Assembly: GCA_049302185.1 (NCBI GenBank) | Contig: JBAQLV010000007.1 | Coordinates: 36,784 to 100,783, forward strand | Source of the DNA: UBA1546 sp049302185 | Lineage (GTDB): Bacteria; Nitrospirota; Thermodesulfovibrionia; Thermodesulfovibrionales; UBA1546 | Direction of reading: 5' to 3' | Length of the DNA: 64,000 nucleotides | Part shown: positions 41,476 to 49,843 of the stretch, piece after piece | Layout: each line of letters opens with the position of its first letter | Position numbering within the stretch: the first letter of the stretch is position 1 | The notes under the pieces: generated by a model | The model's input: only the letters and a program-made list of their open reading frames with translations | The model's database searches: none | Told to the model about the DNA's origin: nothing | Translations under genes and position numbers: made by a program

Positions 41476-42501
41476 ATGGACATAATAGTTTTAAACCCAA
41501 AAGCTACTGAAAAAAACATCACCCACCTACTCAAAAAACTTGAGAGCAAGGGACTGAAGACAACTATCTCAAGAGGCACCGAAAGAATAGTTATAGGCGT
41601 CATAGGCGACACATCAAGGATAACAGAGGAAGAAGAGAATGCTGTTCGGGTTATGAAAGGCGTTGAGGATGTGGTGAGAATCCTCAAGCCGTATAAACTT
41701 GCAAGCAGGGATTTCAAGGCCCAGAACACGATAATAAAAGTCAAAGGGAAAGTTATCGGAGGCAAAAAAATACCTGTTATTGCGGGGCCGTGTGCTGTTG
41801 AAAACAGAGCCATAATGATAAACATAGCCGAGAAGGTTAAAGCAGCGGGGGCGTCGTTTATAAGAGGAGGCGCTTATAAACCAAGGACATCGCCTTATTC
41901 ATTTCAGGGCCTTGGAGAGGAAGGGCTTCAGTACCTTGCCGAGGCGAGCAGGAAAACAGGGCTCCCTGTTGTCACAGAGATAATGGATCCAAGAGATCTG
42001 GAGACAATACTTCAATATACAGATATAATTCAGATAGGGGCAAGGAATATGCAGAATTTCAGGCTGCTCCTTGAGGTCGGGATGTGCAATAAACCGGTTC
42101 TTCTCAAGAGAGGGCTTTCAGCCACAATCAAGGAATGGCTTATGGCAGCGGAGTATGTAATGTCAAAAGGCAATCAGGAGGTTATCCTCTGCGAAAGAGG
42201 CATAAGGACATTTGAGACGGCAACAAGGAACACCCTTGACCTCAGCGCTGTGCCTGTACTGAAACAAAAAACGCATCTGCCTGTTGTAGTTGACCCGAGC
42301 CACGGCGTCGGCAAATGGGATCTGGTTGCTCCGATGGCAAAGGCTGCTGTTGCAGTCGGCGCAGACGGCCTTCTCATAGAAGTGCATACGAACCCTGAAA
42401 ATGCAATGTCAGACGGAGAGCAGTCATTAAAACCCGATGCATTCAAAAAATTGATGGCTGAATTAAAACTGATAGCAAGGGCAGTTGGACGAGAGATATG
42501 A
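41476..42501 (+). CDS. aroF: 3-deoxy-7-phosphoheptulonate synthase (type I-beta)
   Basis: DAHP synthase condenses PEP and erythrose-4-phosphate, the entry to the shikimate pathway. The 341 residues have an N-terminal ferredoxin-like regulatory domain (about 1-70), as in the Thermotoga enzyme, then the barrel with AGPCAVENR, RGGAYKPRTSPYSFQG, IQIGARNMQNF, LLKRGLSATIKEW and VVDPSHGVG. TGGAGGAAT gives the ribosome binding site. A repeat begins straight after its stop. Confidence 0.95.
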   Translation: MDIIVLNPKATEKNITHLLKKLESKGLKTTISRGTERIVIGVIGDTSRITEEEENAVRVMKGVEDVVRILKPYKLASRDFKAQNTIIKVKGKVIGGKKIPVIAGPCAVENRAIMINIAEKVKAAGASFIRGGAYKPRTSPYSFQGLGEEGLQYLAEASRKTGLPVVTEIMDPRDLETILQYTDIIQIGARNMQNFRLLLEVGMCNKPVLLKRGLSATIKEWLMAAEYVMSKGNQEVILCERGIRTFETATRNTLDLSAVPVLKQKTHLPVVVDPSHGVGKWDLVAPMAKAAVAVGADGLLIEVHTNPENAMSDGEQSLKPDAFKKLMAELKLIARAVGREI

Positions 42502-42540
42502 TTCTAAAATTCAAAGTTCAAAATTAAAAATTCAAAATTA
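42502..42540. repeat. 7-nt-period A+T-rich array between aroF and tyrA
   Basis: Units read ATTCTAA, AATTCAA, AGTTCAA, AATTAAA, AATTCAA. It starts at the aroF stop codon. Confidence 0.7.
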
Positions 42541-42562
42541 TGGAATTTATATTCTAATTTCT

Positions 42563-43420
42563 ATGACAAAACCGATTTTTAATAAAGTCACTATTATCGG
42601 CGTGGGCTTAATCGGCGCATCATTTGCCCTTGCCATGAAGAAAAGAGGGCTATGCAGTCACATCACAGGCTGCGGCAGAAGAGAAGATAACCTCAGGAAA
42701 GCAATGGAGATGAAAATAATTGATTCTTTTGAGGTTGACGCATCAAAGGCATGCGCTGACTCTGACCTCGTTTTATTCGCTATTCCTGTCGGCCAATTTA
42801 CAGACACAGCAAAAAAGATAAACGGCTCATTTAAAAAAGGCTCTATTGTAACAGATGTCGGCAGCGTCAAAGGAAAACTTGTCAGGGATATGGAAGCCCT
42901 GATGCCTGAAGGTGTAAGTTTCGTAGGCGGGCATCCGATAGCAGGAAGCGACAGAACAGGAATAGACACAGCAACAGCAAATTTATTTTCAGGCGCAAGA
43001 TGCATATTAACACCAACGAAAAAGACGGATAAGGCTGCTCTAAAAAAAATCACCGCATTATGGGAGTCGCTCGGCGCAGCAGTTTCTGCTATGGATGCAG
43101 AGGAGCATGACAGGATATACGCTGCCGTAAGCCACCTCCCCCATATTATTGCCTATGCTATTGTCAACACAGTGGCTGATGCAAACAACTCTTATCTTAA
43201 ATTTGCAGGTCAGGGGTTTAAAGACACAACCCGGATTGCGGCAAGCTCCCCTGAATTATGGCGCGATATATCCCTGATGAACAGAGAGAATATTCTTGAG
43301 TTCATAGAGCTTTTTAAAAAAAATCTCGACAGCCTCAGCGGTTACTTAAAAAAATCAGATTCTGAGGCTATTGAAAAGGAATTTAAAAAAGCCAAGGCGC
43401 TGAGGGAAGATGTCAGATAG
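42563..43420 (+). CDS. tyrA: Prephenate dehydrogenase
   Basis: TyrA oxidises prephenate to hydroxyphenylpyruvate for tyrosine. ATG at 42563 is preferred: the frame is open back to 42485, but that extension is repeat-encoded. The 285 residues start MTKPIFNKVTIIGVGLIGAS with the NAD-binding GVGLIG, then VTDVGSVK, GGHPIAGSDRTG and the VSHLPHIIAYA helix, all typical. No strong ribosome binding site precedes the ATG, perhaps because the repeat has displaced it. The stop overlaps the aroA start. Confidence 0.92.
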   Translation: MTKPIFNKVTIIGVGLIGASFALAMKKRGLCSHITGCGRREDNLRKAMEMKIIDSFEVDASKACADSDLVLFAIPVGQFTDTAKKINGSFKKGSIVTDVGSVKGKLVRDMEALMPEGVSFVGGHPIAGSDRTGIDTATANLFSGARCILTPTKKTDKAALKKITALWESLGAAVSAMDAEEHDRIYAAVSHLPHIIAYAIVNTVADANNSYLKFAGQGFKDTTRIAASSPELWRDISLMNRENILEFIELFKKNLDSLSGYLKKSDSEAIEKEFKKAKALREDVR

Positions 43421-44762
43421 TATTGAATTAAGAAAGGCAAAAAGATTAAAAGGCGAAATCATTCCTCCTCCTGATAAATCCATATCTCACAGAGCAGTTA
43501 TCCTCTCGTCTTTAGCAAAAGACAAAAGCATTGTCAGGAATTTTCTCAGGGCTGAAGATACAATGAGCACAATGAATGCCATGAAGATGCTGGGAGTAGA
43601 CATAGAGCAACAGACCAGCAGAGCAGCAGAACAGCAGTCTAAAGGAAAAGATACTACTGCTCTACTGCACTACTGCTCTACTGATCTGGTAATTCACAGC
43701 AACGGCATACATGGGTTAAAAGAACCTGAAGATATAATTGACTGCGGCAATTCCGGCACAACAATAAGGCTTCTATCAGGGGTCCTTTCAGGCAATCCGT
43801 TCCTTTCTGTGCTCACAGGCGACAGTTCCTTAAGGTCAAGACCTATGGGAAGAGTCATAAACCCGTTGAGGCAGATGGGCGCTGACATAATGGCAAGAGA
43901 TAATGACAGGTATCCTCCAATAGTGGTAAGGGGCAGAAAACTCAAGGCAATAAAATATGACATGCCTGTTGCAAGCGCGCAGGTCAAATCAGCGCTGCTT
44001 CTTGCAGGTCTCTATGCAGACGGAGAAACAGAGCTATCGGAGCCGATAAAATCCCGCGACCATACAGAGCGGATGCTGTCATCCTATGGAGTCAGGATTG
44101 ACATTGAAGGGCTCAAAATAAAGGTTAAAGGCGGACAGGAACTGAAGGCAAAAGATATGGATGTGCCCGGCGATTTTTCATCTGCGGCATTTTTTATTGT
44201 CGCTGCACTGCTGATACCTGACTCTGATATAACGATAAAAGGCGTTGGCATAAATCCTACAAGAACAGGGATGCTTGATATCCTTAAAACAATGGGCGCA
44301 GCGGTCGAATTAACTAATATAAGGGATGCAGGCGAGCCTGTCGCTGACATACACTGTAAAGGCGGCAAAGGCTTAAAGGCTGTAAATATAACAAAGGAAC
44401 AGGTTCCTGCTCTCATCGATGAGTTTCCGATACTCTGCATTGCAGCAACACAGGCAGATGGTGTAACAGAGATACGGGGTGCAGAAGAACTCAGGATAAA
44501 AGAATCCGACAGGATAAAGGCAATGGCAACCGAGATGAGGAAGATGGGCGTAGAAGCAGAGGAACTCAGCGATGGAATAAGCATCAAAGGGAATGCAAAC
44601 CTTAAAGGCGCATCCATAAACAGCTATGGAGACCACAGGATAGCAATGGCATTCTCAATTGCGGCATTGATCGCTCGCGGTAAAACTGTAATAAACGGCA
44701 TATCGTCTGTGAATATATCGTTCCCGGGATTTTTTGAGACGCTGAGGAAGTTATCGCGTTAA
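43410..44762 (+). CDS. aroA: 3-phosphoshikimate 1-carboxyvinyltransferase with repeat insert
   Basis: EPSP synthase of 450 residues. Motifs: PDKSISHRAVI, GNSGTTIRLLSG, SRPMGRV, ESDRIKAMA and GDHRIAMAFSIAAL. Residues about 66-92 (EQQTSRAAEQQSKGKDTTAL and following) come from an 8-nt-period repeat of the opposed-array type, inserted on the surface loop before VIHSNGIHGLKEPE with the frame kept. Without it the length would be the usual 420-430. It is last in the pheA-hisC-aroF-tyrA-aroA run and overlaps tyrA. Confidence 0.94.
   Translation: MSDSIELRKAKRLKGEIIPPPDKSISHRAVILSSLAKDKSIVRNFLRAEDTMSTMNAMKMLGVDIEQQTSRAAEQQSKGKDTTALLHYCSTDLVIHSNGIHGLKEPEDIIDCGNSGTTIRLLSGVLSGNPFLSVLTGDSSLRSRPMGRVINPLRQMGADIMARDNDRYPPIVVRGRKLKAIKYDMPVASAQVKSALLLAGLYADGETELSEPIKSRDHTERMLSSYGVRIDIEGLKIKVKGGQELKAKDMDVPGDFSSAAFFIVAALLIPDSDITIKGVGINPTRTGMLDILKTMGAAVELTNIRDAGEPVADIHCKGGKGLKAVNITKEQVPALIDEFPILCIAATQADGVTEIRGAEELRIKESDRIKAMATEMRKMGVEAEELSDGISIKGNANLKGASINSYGDHRIAMAFSIAALIARGKTVINGISSVNISFPGFFETLRKLSR
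43604..43688. repeat. 8-nt-period repeat inside aroA, opposed arrays
   Basis: The left array is AGCAACAG, ACCAGCAG, AGCAGCAG, AACAGCAG. After a spacer the right array is ACTGCTCT, ACTGCACT, ACTGCTCT, ACTGATCT, the inverse style of the left. It is translated in frame. Confidence 0.8.
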
Positions 44763-44784
44763 TCCGCGGTCAGAAGGTTATGTA

Positions 44785-44813
44785 TTGACAACACCTTTAA
44801 AATGTATTACTAT
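44785..44813 (+). promoter_or_regulatory. Sigma-70 promoter of the third toxin-antitoxin operon
   Basis: A perfect TTGACA at 44785-44790 and TACTAT at 44808-44813 are 17 bases apart, an excellent housekeeping promoter. It begins 22 bases after the aroA stop and drives the AbrB-type antitoxin. Confidence 0.75.
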
Positions 44814-44828
44814 TAGAATAAGTAATAC
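44804..44828. promoter_or_regulatory. Probable autoregulatory operator (inverted repeat over the -10)
   Basis: GTATTACT (44804-44811) and AGTAATAC (44821-44828) are perfect inverted repeats with a 9-base spacer, and the left arm overlaps the -10 box. Antitoxins of this type usually repress their own operon from such a site. Confidence 0.65.
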
Positions 44829-44855
44829 TAATTAGAAAGGTAAGGGCAAAGTAAG

Positions 44856-45110
44856 ATGACGACTGCAGCAGTTAAACTCACGCAGAAGGGCCAGGTGACG
44901 ATCCCGAAGGAAATTCGGGAGAAGCTCAAGTCCAATACCGTCTATTTCGAAGTAGAGGACGATATTGTTATGGTAAAACCCGTACGGGACGCAGCCGGCT
45001 CGCTCAGCGAATACGCCGGGAACGTCAAGCCGGGCGCTTCAATGAAGCAGATGAAAGATAAAGCGTGGGAGGTGGCGGTCCGTGAAAAGACCAGCAGAAA
45101 GTCTTCCTGA
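44856..45110 (+). CDS. AbrB/MazE-type antitoxin
   Basis: The 84-residue protein has the swapped-hairpin DNA-binding motif VKLTQKGQVTIPKEIREKL at its N-terminus and an extended C-terminal tail for toxin binding. It precedes and overlaps by 29 bases a PIN-domain toxin. Its G+C-richer codons differ from aroA just upstream. Confidence 0.9.
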   Translation: MTTAAVKLTQKGQVTIPKEIREKLKSNTVYFEVEDDIVMVKPVRDAAGSLSEYAGNVKPGASMKQMKDKAWEVAVREKTSRKSS

Positions 45111-45483
45111 TACCAACACCATCGTCCGGTATCTCGTTGCAGATGATGCAGCCTTGCATGCGAAGGCTAAGGACTTCTTTGATAAGGTGAAGCACGGCAG
45201 CGTGAAGGCAGTTATCCTTGAAAGTGTTATAGCGGAGTGCATCTATGTCCTGACCAAGATTTATAAAGTTCCCCGTGACAGGGCTGCCGGCAGCCTCATT
45301 GATCTCCTGCACTATAAGGGGATAGCCAACGGTGACCAGCAGGAGCTTATCAGGGCGTTGACCCTGTTCTCGGAGCGAGGGCTTGACATCGTTGATTGCA
45401 TTCTCTGTGCCAAAGCCGCTGCCGCCGGAGACCACCTGTTCACCTTCGATGCAGACCTGCAAAAACTCTCGCAACAGTCGTAA
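45082..45483 (+). CDS. PIN-domain toxin, VapC-like
   Basis: GTG start at 45082; 133 residues. PIN acidic residues are seen in PDTNTIVRYLVADD, ESVIAECIYVLTK, LDIVDCILCAKA and TFDADLQKL. It forms an operon with the AbrB-type antitoxin. The pair, with ettA, stands between aroA and cmk. Confidence 0.9.
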   Translation: MKRPAESLPDTNTIVRYLVADDAALHAKAKDFFDKVKHGSVKAVILESVIAECIYVLTKIYKVPRDRAAGSLIDLLHYKGIANGDQQELIRALTLFSERGLDIVDCILCAKAAAAGDHLFTFDADLQKLSQQS

Positions 45484-45754
45484 TCAATGGAAAAAATTCA
45501 TTTCAACATAACCCCCATGTCTACTGGTTATTGTCCGCATAAAGTAAAAATAGGGACAGCGACTGGTTTTTCGATAGCTCAATAGTGCGGTCGCCTCGTG
45601 TCCGCACTCAGACGGATTCGCCGCGGAGAACGACTCTTCGCTAACACTTCGAGAAATGCAGAAGAATAAAGTATCACCTAAACATTTAAAAAAAATCTAA
45701 AACCTTTATGATTTTTATTGATTTATATCCGCGCATATCGTAAATAAAGAAATC
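45484..45754. other. Gene-free stretch with one dispersed repeat
   Basis: Apart from the TCCGCACTC repeat at 45601-45629, whose neighbourhood is G+C-rich, I see only A+T-rich sequence towards the ettA stop and no gene. Confidence 0.6.
45601..45629. repeat. Dispersed TCCGCACTC repeat, copy 2
   Basis: TCCGCACTCAGACGGATTCG, then CCGCGGAGA, matches 15048-15076. Confidence 0.6.
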
Positions 45755-47440
45755 TTACCCTCTCGTCAAATGCCTGTACTTGATGCGATGCGGCTGGTCT
45801 GCCGCTACGCCGAGTCGCATCTTTCTGTCCGCTTCGTATTCTGAATAATTCCCATCAAACCAGACTACTTTGCTGTCGCCTTCAAAGGCGAGTATGTGTG
45901 TAGCGATACGGTCGAGAAACCATCTGTCATGGCTGATGACAACTGCGCAGCCCGCAAAATACTCCAAAGCCTCTTCAAGCGCGCGCATTGTATTCACATC
46001 CAGATCATTGGTAGGTTCATCAAGCAAAAGCACATTGGCTTCTTCCTTAAGCATACGCGCAAGATGCACGCGGTTTCTCTCTCCGCCTGACAGCATGGAA
46101 GCTTTTTTCTGCTGATCGCTGCCGGAGAAGTTGAAGCGCGCAACATAGGCGCGCGAGTTGACCTGCCTCTTGCCGAGCTGAACGACATCCAGCCCATCGG
46201 AGATAATCTCCCATATGGTCTTCTTTGGGTCGAGGTCGTCACGGCTCTGATCCACATATGCCAGCTTTACGGTTTCTCCGATTTTAAATGTGCCTGAATC
46301 AGGCTTTTCCTTCCCGGTTATCATACGGAAAAGGGTGGTCTTCCCCGCTCCGTTCGGCCCGATTATGCCGACAATTCCCCCAGGTGGAAGGGAGAATGTC
46401 ATGCCCTCCATAAGGATATTATCGCCGTATGCCTTGCTCACGTTATCAGCCTTAATGACGACATCACCAAGACGGGGACCCGGCGGGATATAGATTTCGA
46501 GATCCTTTGAACTTTTTTCAATATCCTGACTGAGGAGCCTCTCATAGGAAGTGATGCGCGCCTTGGCTTTTGCATGGCGTCCTTTGGGAGACATCCTTAT
46601 CCACTCAAGCTCGCGCTGCAGCGTCTTCTGCCTTTCGCTCTCGGACTTCTCTTCCTGCTCAAGACGGTTCTTCTTCTGTTCCAGCCACGATGAGTAATTG
46701 CCTTTCCATGGAATCCCCTGTCCCCTGTCGAGTTCAAGAATCCATCCGGCGACATTATCGAGGAAATACCGGTCATGAGTCACTGCAATAATAGTGCCGA
46801 CGTAGTCTTTCAGATGGTGCTCCAGCCACGCCACTGTCTCGGCATCGAGGTGGTTGGTCGGTTCGTCCAACAGCAGGATATCGGGCTTTTTCAAGAGGAG
46901 TCTGCAAAGCGCCACGCGCCGCCTTTCTCCTCCTGACAGCACTTTAACCGGCGTATCTCCATAAGGACAGCGCAGGGCATCCATGGCCATCTCAAGACGC
47001 GAATCCATATCCCATGCATCCATTGCATCGAGTTTTTCCTGTACTTTTCCCTGACGTTCAATAAGCTTGCTCATTTCATCGTCGGACATAGGCTCTGCGA
47101 ATTTCTCATTAATCAGGTTATATTCTTTGAGAGTATCAACTATCTCCTGCACACCTTCTTCCACGATCTCACGCACTGTCTTGCTGTTATCAAGTTGCGG
47201 CTCCTGCTCAAGGAGACCGATGGTGTGTCCGGGCGACAGGACTGTCTCGCCGTTGAACTCTTTATCAACCCCTGCAAGGATGCGGAGAAGCGAGCTCTTC
47301 CCTGATCCGTTCAGGCCGAGGACGCCTATCTTTGCCCCGTAGAAATAGGAGAGATAGATATCTTTTAAAACCGTTTTGTTATCATAATGCCTGCTGACCC
47401 CGACCATGGAGTAAATTACCTTATTCGGCTCGCTGCTCAT
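45755..47440 (-). CDS. ettA: Energy-dependent translational throttle protein EttA (ABC-F)
   Basis: The 561 residues have two ABC cassettes without membrane domains: Walker A GLNGSGKSS and GPNGAGKTT, signatures LSGGERRRVAL and LSGGERNRVHL, and Walker B LLLDEPTNHLD and LLLDEPTNDLD. The linker KNRLEQEEKSESERQKTLQREL is the P-site tRNA interaction motif region, and the long arm insert in the first cassette (LKEYNLINEKFAEPMSDDEM) identifies EttA. It binds the ribosomal E site and couples translation to ATP level. It is the only minus-strand gene in this stretch and interrupts the aro-cmk order. Confidence 0.94.
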   Translation of the reverse strand: MSSEPNKVIYSMVGVSRHYDNKTVLKDIYLSYFYGAKIGVLGLNGSGKSSLLRILAGVDKEFNGETVLSPGHTIGLLEQEPQLDNSKTVREIVEEGVQEIVDTLKEYNLINEKFAEPMSDDEMSKLIERQGKVQEKLDAMDAWDMDSRLEMAMDALRCPYGDTPVKVLSGGERRRVALCRLLLKKPDILLLDEPTNHLDAETVAWLEHHLKDYVGTIIAVTHDRYFLDNVAGWILELDRGQGIPWKGNYSSWLEQKKNRLEQEEKSESERQKTLQRELEWIRMSPKGRHAKAKARITSYERLLSQDIEKSSKDLEIYIPPGPRLGDVVIKADNVSKAYGDNILMEGMTFSLPPGGIVGIIGPNGAGKTTLFRMITGKEKPDSGTFKIGETVKLAYVDQSRDDLDPKKTIWEIISDGLDVVQLGKRQVNSRAYVARFNFSGSDQQKKASMLSGGERNRVHLARMLKEEANVLLLDEPTNDLDVNTMRALEEALEYFAGCAVVISHDRWFLDRIATHILAFEGDSKVVWFDGNYSEYEADRKMRLGVAADQPHRIKYRHLTRG

Positions 47441-47715
47441 CTTCTTTCATATCCTTTCATCAAGTCGTTGCAGTTTAAAATTGTGAGGCTTTGAAGTATA
47501 TCATAATCAGGGCAATGGAGAAATTTCCAGCGTATACCTGTTGCCTTTTCTAATCGGATTTCATAATAGAGGATTTTCACTAGGGAATTTGTGGTCAGGT
47601 CTTGATTTTTGATATTTCATTAATTTATTAGAAATCCGGCTTAGCCGATACTTGCTGAAGCATTCCTGCCTTACATAAATCGCTCAACTTAGGTTAGAAT
47701 ATCAATTATTAATTT
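47441..47715. other. Divergent spacer between ettA and cmk, no feature recognised
   Basis: The 275 bases separate two genes that start away from each other and must hold both promoters, but I cannot point to a convincing -35/-10 pair. No ORF or repeat was recognised. Confidence 0.4.
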
Positions 47716-48372
47716 ATGGGGAAAGTTATTGCCATAGACGGTCCTTCAGGCGCAGGTAAAGGGACAATTGCCAAACTCCTTGCCGGAGAACTTGGGTTCA
47801 GCTACCTTGACACAGGCGCGCTTTACAGGGCATCAGCCCTTGCCTTAAGGGAAAAAGGAATAAATCCTGAAGACAGCGACGAGAAATTAAAAAATACGCT
47901 TTCAGTTACAGATGTCAGTTTTAAGAATGGGAAAGTTTCCCTGAATGGCAAAGATGTCTCAGAGGAGATACGCACTACTGAGATGGGACATTACTCTTCT
48001 GTATTCTCTGCAAGAAAGGTTGTAAGGGATTTTCTTCTTGATATCCAGAGAAACGCCTCGCTTAATGCCGACCTTGTTGCAGAGGGAAGGGATATGACAA
48101 CAGTCGTGTTTCCTGACGCGTGGAAAAAATTTTATCTTGATGCATCTGTTGAAGAGCGGGCAAAAAGGCGCTATCTCCAGTTGAAAGAAAAGGGAATCAA
48201 CATAACCGAATCAGAGGCAAAAAAAGACGTTGTTGAAAGAGACATGAGGGACTCAGGCAGAGACATTGCCCCGCTCAGGAAAGCTGAGGATGCTGTCCTC
48301 ATAGATTCCTCAAGGATGACAATAAATGAGGTCGTGGAAAATATCCTTAAAATCGTAAGGGCTGACCATTGA
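47716..48372 (+). CDS. cmk: Cytidylate kinase
   Basis: The 218-residue enzyme phosphorylates CMP and dCMP. The P-loop is AIDGPSGAGKGTIAK, followed by YLDTGALYRA, the AEGRDMTTVVFPDA segment and the ERDMRDSGRDIAPL lid region. Length is normal. It begins a tight run with plsC, ispH, rpsA and sppA. Confidence 0.96.
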   Translation: MGKVIAIDGPSGAGKGTIAKLLAGELGFSYLDTGALYRASALALREKGINPEDSDEKLKNTLSVTDVSFKNGKVSLNGKDVSEEIRTTEMGHYSSVFSARKVVRDFLLDIQRNASLNADLVAEGRDMTTVVFPDAWKKFYLDASVEERAKRRYLQLKEKGINITESEAKKDVVERDMRDSGRDIAPLRKAEDAVLIDSSRMTINEVVENILKIVRADH

Positions 48373-49022
48373 CCTTAGCTTACCGGTTTACTGCAACTCT
48401 GTTCTTTGTGCTCTTTAAGATCTTTTTCAGGTTTAAGATTATAAATATCGAAAAAGTCCCTGAAAAAGGCGGTGTTATAGTCGTGTCAAACCATGTCAGT
48501 CATTTAGACCCTCTGGTAATAGGCGCTGCAATAAGGCACAGGCAGGCAACTTATATGGCAAAAAGCGGGCTTTTTAAGATACCGCTCATTGGTGCCTTTG
48601 TAAAAACATTCTCATTTCCTGTTGACAGGGATACTCCGCAGCCATCTACGATAAAAGAAGCGGTGAGGAGGTTAAAAAATGGCGAACTCATTGTTATGTT
48701 TCCTGAAGGCGGCAGGAGCAAAGACGGCAGTCTTCTTGATGCAAAGAGAGGAACGGGATTAATAGCAGCGCTTTCAGGGGCAAAAGTTATCCCTGCTTAT
48801 ATTGACGGCACAAACACAGTTCTGCCTGCCGGCGCTAAATTTATAAGGCTTTCAAGTATTAGAATTATATTCGGCGACTCCATAGAAACAAAAAACAGAG
48901 AATCTCGTAGAGTCGAGTCTCCGACAGGCAAGGATTTTCAGGAGAGAATCGGTAATGATATAATGGAAGCAGTAAGAAATCTGAAGGACAAAGCACAGAT
49001 ACATGAAAATAATAGTAGCTAA
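48369..49022 (+). CDS. plsC: 1-acyl-sn-glycerol-3-phosphate acyltransferase
   Basis: The 217-residue protein has the acyltransferase motifs SNHVSHLDPL (HX4D catalytic pair) and MFPEGGRSKDG, and a hydrophobic N-terminus for membrane binding. It makes phosphatidic acid. The start is TTG overlapping the cmk stop. A stretch near the C-terminus (NRESRRVESPTG) looks unlike the family and may derive from a small repeat. Confidence 0.9.
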   Translation: MTLAYRFTATLFFVLFKIFFRFKIINIEKVPEKGGVIVVSNHVSHLDPLVIGAAIRHRQATYMAKSGLFKIPLIGAFVKTFSFPVDRDTPQPSTIKEAVRRLKNGELIVMFPEGGRSKDGSLLDAKRGTGLIAALSGAKVIPAYIDGTNTVLPAGAKFIRLSSIRIIFGDSIETKNRESRRVESPTGKDFQERIGNDIMEAVRNLKDKAQIHENNSS

Positions 49023-49836
49023 GACAGCCGGATTCTGTTTTGGAGTAAAGAGAGCCGTTGATATGGCTTTTAAGACTGCAAAGAAAAAACAGAAAGGCAT
49101 TTTCACTCTCGGGCCTATAATACATAATCCACAGGTCATAGAAAAACTCAAACAAGAAGGGATTCTGCCGATTGAGGACATAAATACTCCGGGGATAAAA
49201 GATATCATAATCCGGACGCACGGTATTCCTTTACATATAATGAACAGGATTTCCGATGCAGGATTCAACATAATTGACGCAACCTGCCCTTTTGTGAAAA
49301 AAGCCCAGCATTATGCTAAACTGCTCAGAGAAGAAGGGTATCAGGTAATAATACTCGGAGACAGGGAACACCCGGAGGTGCAGGGTCTGATGAGCTATGC
49401 AGGAGATGATGCAATAGTTGTTGACAGTGAAGATGCGCTTCCGAAAATAAAGCATAATGTCGGGATTGTGGTGCAGACCACCCAACCGGTTGAAGCGCTT
49501 AAAAAACTATTAGCGAGGGTCATAGAGCAGGCAAAGAATGTAAAGGTATATAATACAATATGCAGTTCCACGGCGCTGCGATTAAAAGAAACAGCGGCTA
49601 TGGCTAAAAAGGTGGATATTATGCTTGTTGTAGGAGGCAAAAACAGCGCAAACACGACCCAGCTTGCAAAATTGTGCAAGTCACTTTCTGTTCCGACTTA
49701 TCATGTAGAGACAGCTGCCGAACTAATTCCTGAGTGGATGAACGGCGTAAAAAGCGTGGGCATAACAGCAGGGGCATCAACACCTGACTGGATAATTGAG
49801 GATATCATAAAGAAAGTAAATGAAATAGGAGGATAA
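49003..49836 (+). CDS. ispH: 4-hydroxy-3-methylbut-2-enyl diphosphate reductase
   Basis: IspH is the last enzyme of the MEP isoprenoid pathway and carries a 4Fe-4S cluster. The three ligand cysteines are visible in AKTAGFCFGVKRA (C12), IDATCPFVKKA and YNTICSSTALR; THGIP and VGGKNSANT are also conserved. The 277 residues are normal length. It overlaps plsC by 20 bases and stands before rpsA, an order seen in several phyla. Confidence 0.96.
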   Translation: MKIIVAKTAGFCFGVKRAVDMAFKTAKKKQKGIFTLGPIIHNPQVIEKLKQEGILPIEDINTPGIKDIIIRTHGIPLHIMNRISDAGFNIIDATCPFVKKAQHYAKLLREEGYQVIILGDREHPEVQGLMSYAGDDAIVVDSEDALPKIKHNVGIVVQTTQPVEALKKLLARVIEQAKNVKVYNTICSSTALRLKETAAMAKKVDIMLVVGGKNSANTTQLAKLCKSLSVPTYHVETAAELIPEWMNGVKSVGITAGASTPDWIIEDIIKKVNEIGG

Positions 49837-49843
49837 AAGGGTG

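Noticed and set aside
42485..42562. N-terminal extension of TyrA
   Set aside because: The added residues (KIQSSKLKIQN) are encoded by the 7-nt-period repeat and precede the normal TyrA start.
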